From the NCBI GenBank assembly GCA_900539345.1, contig UQBS01000093.1:1-6348 (forward strand): a stretch of 6,348 nt of DNA, in the 5' to 3' direction. Source of the stretch: an uncultured Coriobacteriaceae bacterium (GTDB lineage: Bacteria; Actinomycetota; Coriobacteriia; Coriobacteriales; UMGS124). The notes below the pieces were generated by a model that saw nothing but the letters and a program-made list of their open reading frames with translations, was not told the origin of the DNA and made no database searches. This document shows positions 5,865-6,348 of the stretch, piece by piece. Each line of letters begins with the position of its first letter. The stretch's first letter is position 1. The position numbers and the translations under genes are program-made.

Positions 5865-5917
5865 AAACGAAAAGGGGCGGCTCGCTTCCGTTGCGACGGA
5901 AGGCGAGCCGCCCCTTT
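5865..5917 (-). terminator. intrinsic terminator of pta
   Basis: A very strong hairpin joins arms 5871-5891 and 5896-5917, 21 bp with one bulged G near 5902 and a 4-nt loop (5892-5895). On the minus strand the stem is followed by a T-rich tail TTTTCGTTT (5873-5865), whereas on the plus strand only TTT is present and it lies within the stem. It therefore points to termination of pta, whose stop is 52 nt upstream on that strand. It may also act as a backup for ackA transcripts. Confidence 0.85.
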
Positions 5918-5969
5918 GTGCATGGGCGATTGTGAGAGGGAACCGGGCCGCTATGCGGGCGACTTAGGG

Positions 5970-6348
5970 CTACTCGGCGCGTGCCTGGTGCAGACGCTGG
6001 GCCTGAACGGCGGTGACGGCGACCATGCCGACGATGTCGGAAGACGAGCAGCCGCGCGACAGGTCGTTCACCGGGGCGGCGATGCCCTGCAGCACGGGTC
6101 CGATTGCCTCGGCGCCACCCAGACGCTGGGCGATCTTGTAGCCGATGTTGCCGGCGTCGAGGTTGGGGAAGACAAGCACGTTGGCCTTGCCTGCAACCGT
6201 GGAGTCCTTTGCCTTGGAGGCCGCGACGCTGGGAACCACCGCGGCGTCGAACTGCAACTCGCCGTCAATCTCCAGGTCGGGGGCAAGCTCGCGGGCCTTG
6301 GCGGTTGCTTGGGCGACGAGCGCGGTGTGGTTGTTGACGGCGCTGCCC
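5970..6348 (-). CDS. pta: phosphate acetyltransferase, C-terminal part (5' end outside window)
   Basis: Phosphate acetyltransferase interconverts acetyl-CoA plus phosphate with acetyl phosphate plus CoA, the step before acetate kinase. Only the last 125 residues are present; the frame is open through position 6348. The visible part has the conserved PTA_PTB C-terminus: APDLEIDGELQFDAAVVP, then NVLVFPNLDAGNIGYKIAQR, GPVLQGIAAPVNDLSRG and SSSDIVGMVAVTAVQAQ, ending with TAG at 5972-5970. The TTG near 6257 is not a start, since the homologous sequence continues upstream. It cannot be told from this fragment whether the full protein is the short (about 330 residues) or long form with extra N-terminal domains. 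It is transcribed towards ackA and ends in its own terminator. Confidence 0.97.
   Translation of the reverse strand, partial: GSAVNNHTALVAQATAKARELAPDLEIDGELQFDAAVVPSVAASKAKDSTVAGKANVLVFPNLDAGNIGYKIAQRLGGAEAIGPVLQGIAAPVNDLSRGCSSSDIVGMVAVTAVQAQRLHQARAE

Noticed and set aside
1..6348. Search for CRISPR arrays, insertion sequences, attachment sites, phage or defence genes
   Set aside because: There are no regularly spaced repeats, transposase motifs or terminal inverted repeats. Although tRNA genes can host integration, no integrase gene or partial tRNA duplicate is present; the two tRNA-Val copies are complete.

Overview
This is a 6.3-kb high-GC chromosomal window of ordinary housekeeping genes. 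I infer an actinobacterium of the Coriobacteriia (Collinsella/Olsenella/Atopobium type). The reasons are the strong G/C third-position bias, the Shine-Dalgarno-led genes, a CmpB-type membrane protein of the kind common there, and acetate fermentation genes. The lineage is a guess from composition and gene style, not a database result.

Layout, left to right. A tRNA-Gly(GCC) gene on the minus strand is cut by the left edge; its own promoter lies at 68-96. Next is a plus-strand multi-pass membrane protein of the 'putative ABC transporter permease' (CmpB-like) family, of unknown function. Then a promoter, two identical tRNA-Val(GAC) genes in tandem and a strong intrinsic terminator form a stable-RNA transcription unit. 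Immediately downstream is a compact plus-strand nuclease operon: RNase D (rnd), then the large (xseA) and small (xseB) subunits of exonuclease VII. A 309-nt spacer holds a possible operon terminator, a weak promoter and a terminator-like hairpin right in front of the acetate kinase gene ackA. ackA converges on the 3' end of phosphate acetyltransferase (pta, minus strand, cut by the right edge). Each of the two genes has its own terminator in the 176-nt gap between them.

How the genes work together. Pta makes acetyl phosphate from acetyl-CoA, and AckA converts it to acetate plus ATP, giving substrate-level phosphorylation. Here the pair is convergent rather than co-transcribed. RNase D trims RNA 3' ends, tRNA precursors among them, and sits directly behind two tRNA genes. 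XseA and XseB together form exonuclease VII, which degrades single-stranded DNA.

I found no mobile element, CRISPR array, phage gene or clearly novel multi-gene system. The observations most worth checking are regulatory: the hairpin in the ackA leader, the near-identical promoters of the two tRNA units, a recurring TTTTCGTTT tail after hairpins, and the convergent ackA/pta arrangement.
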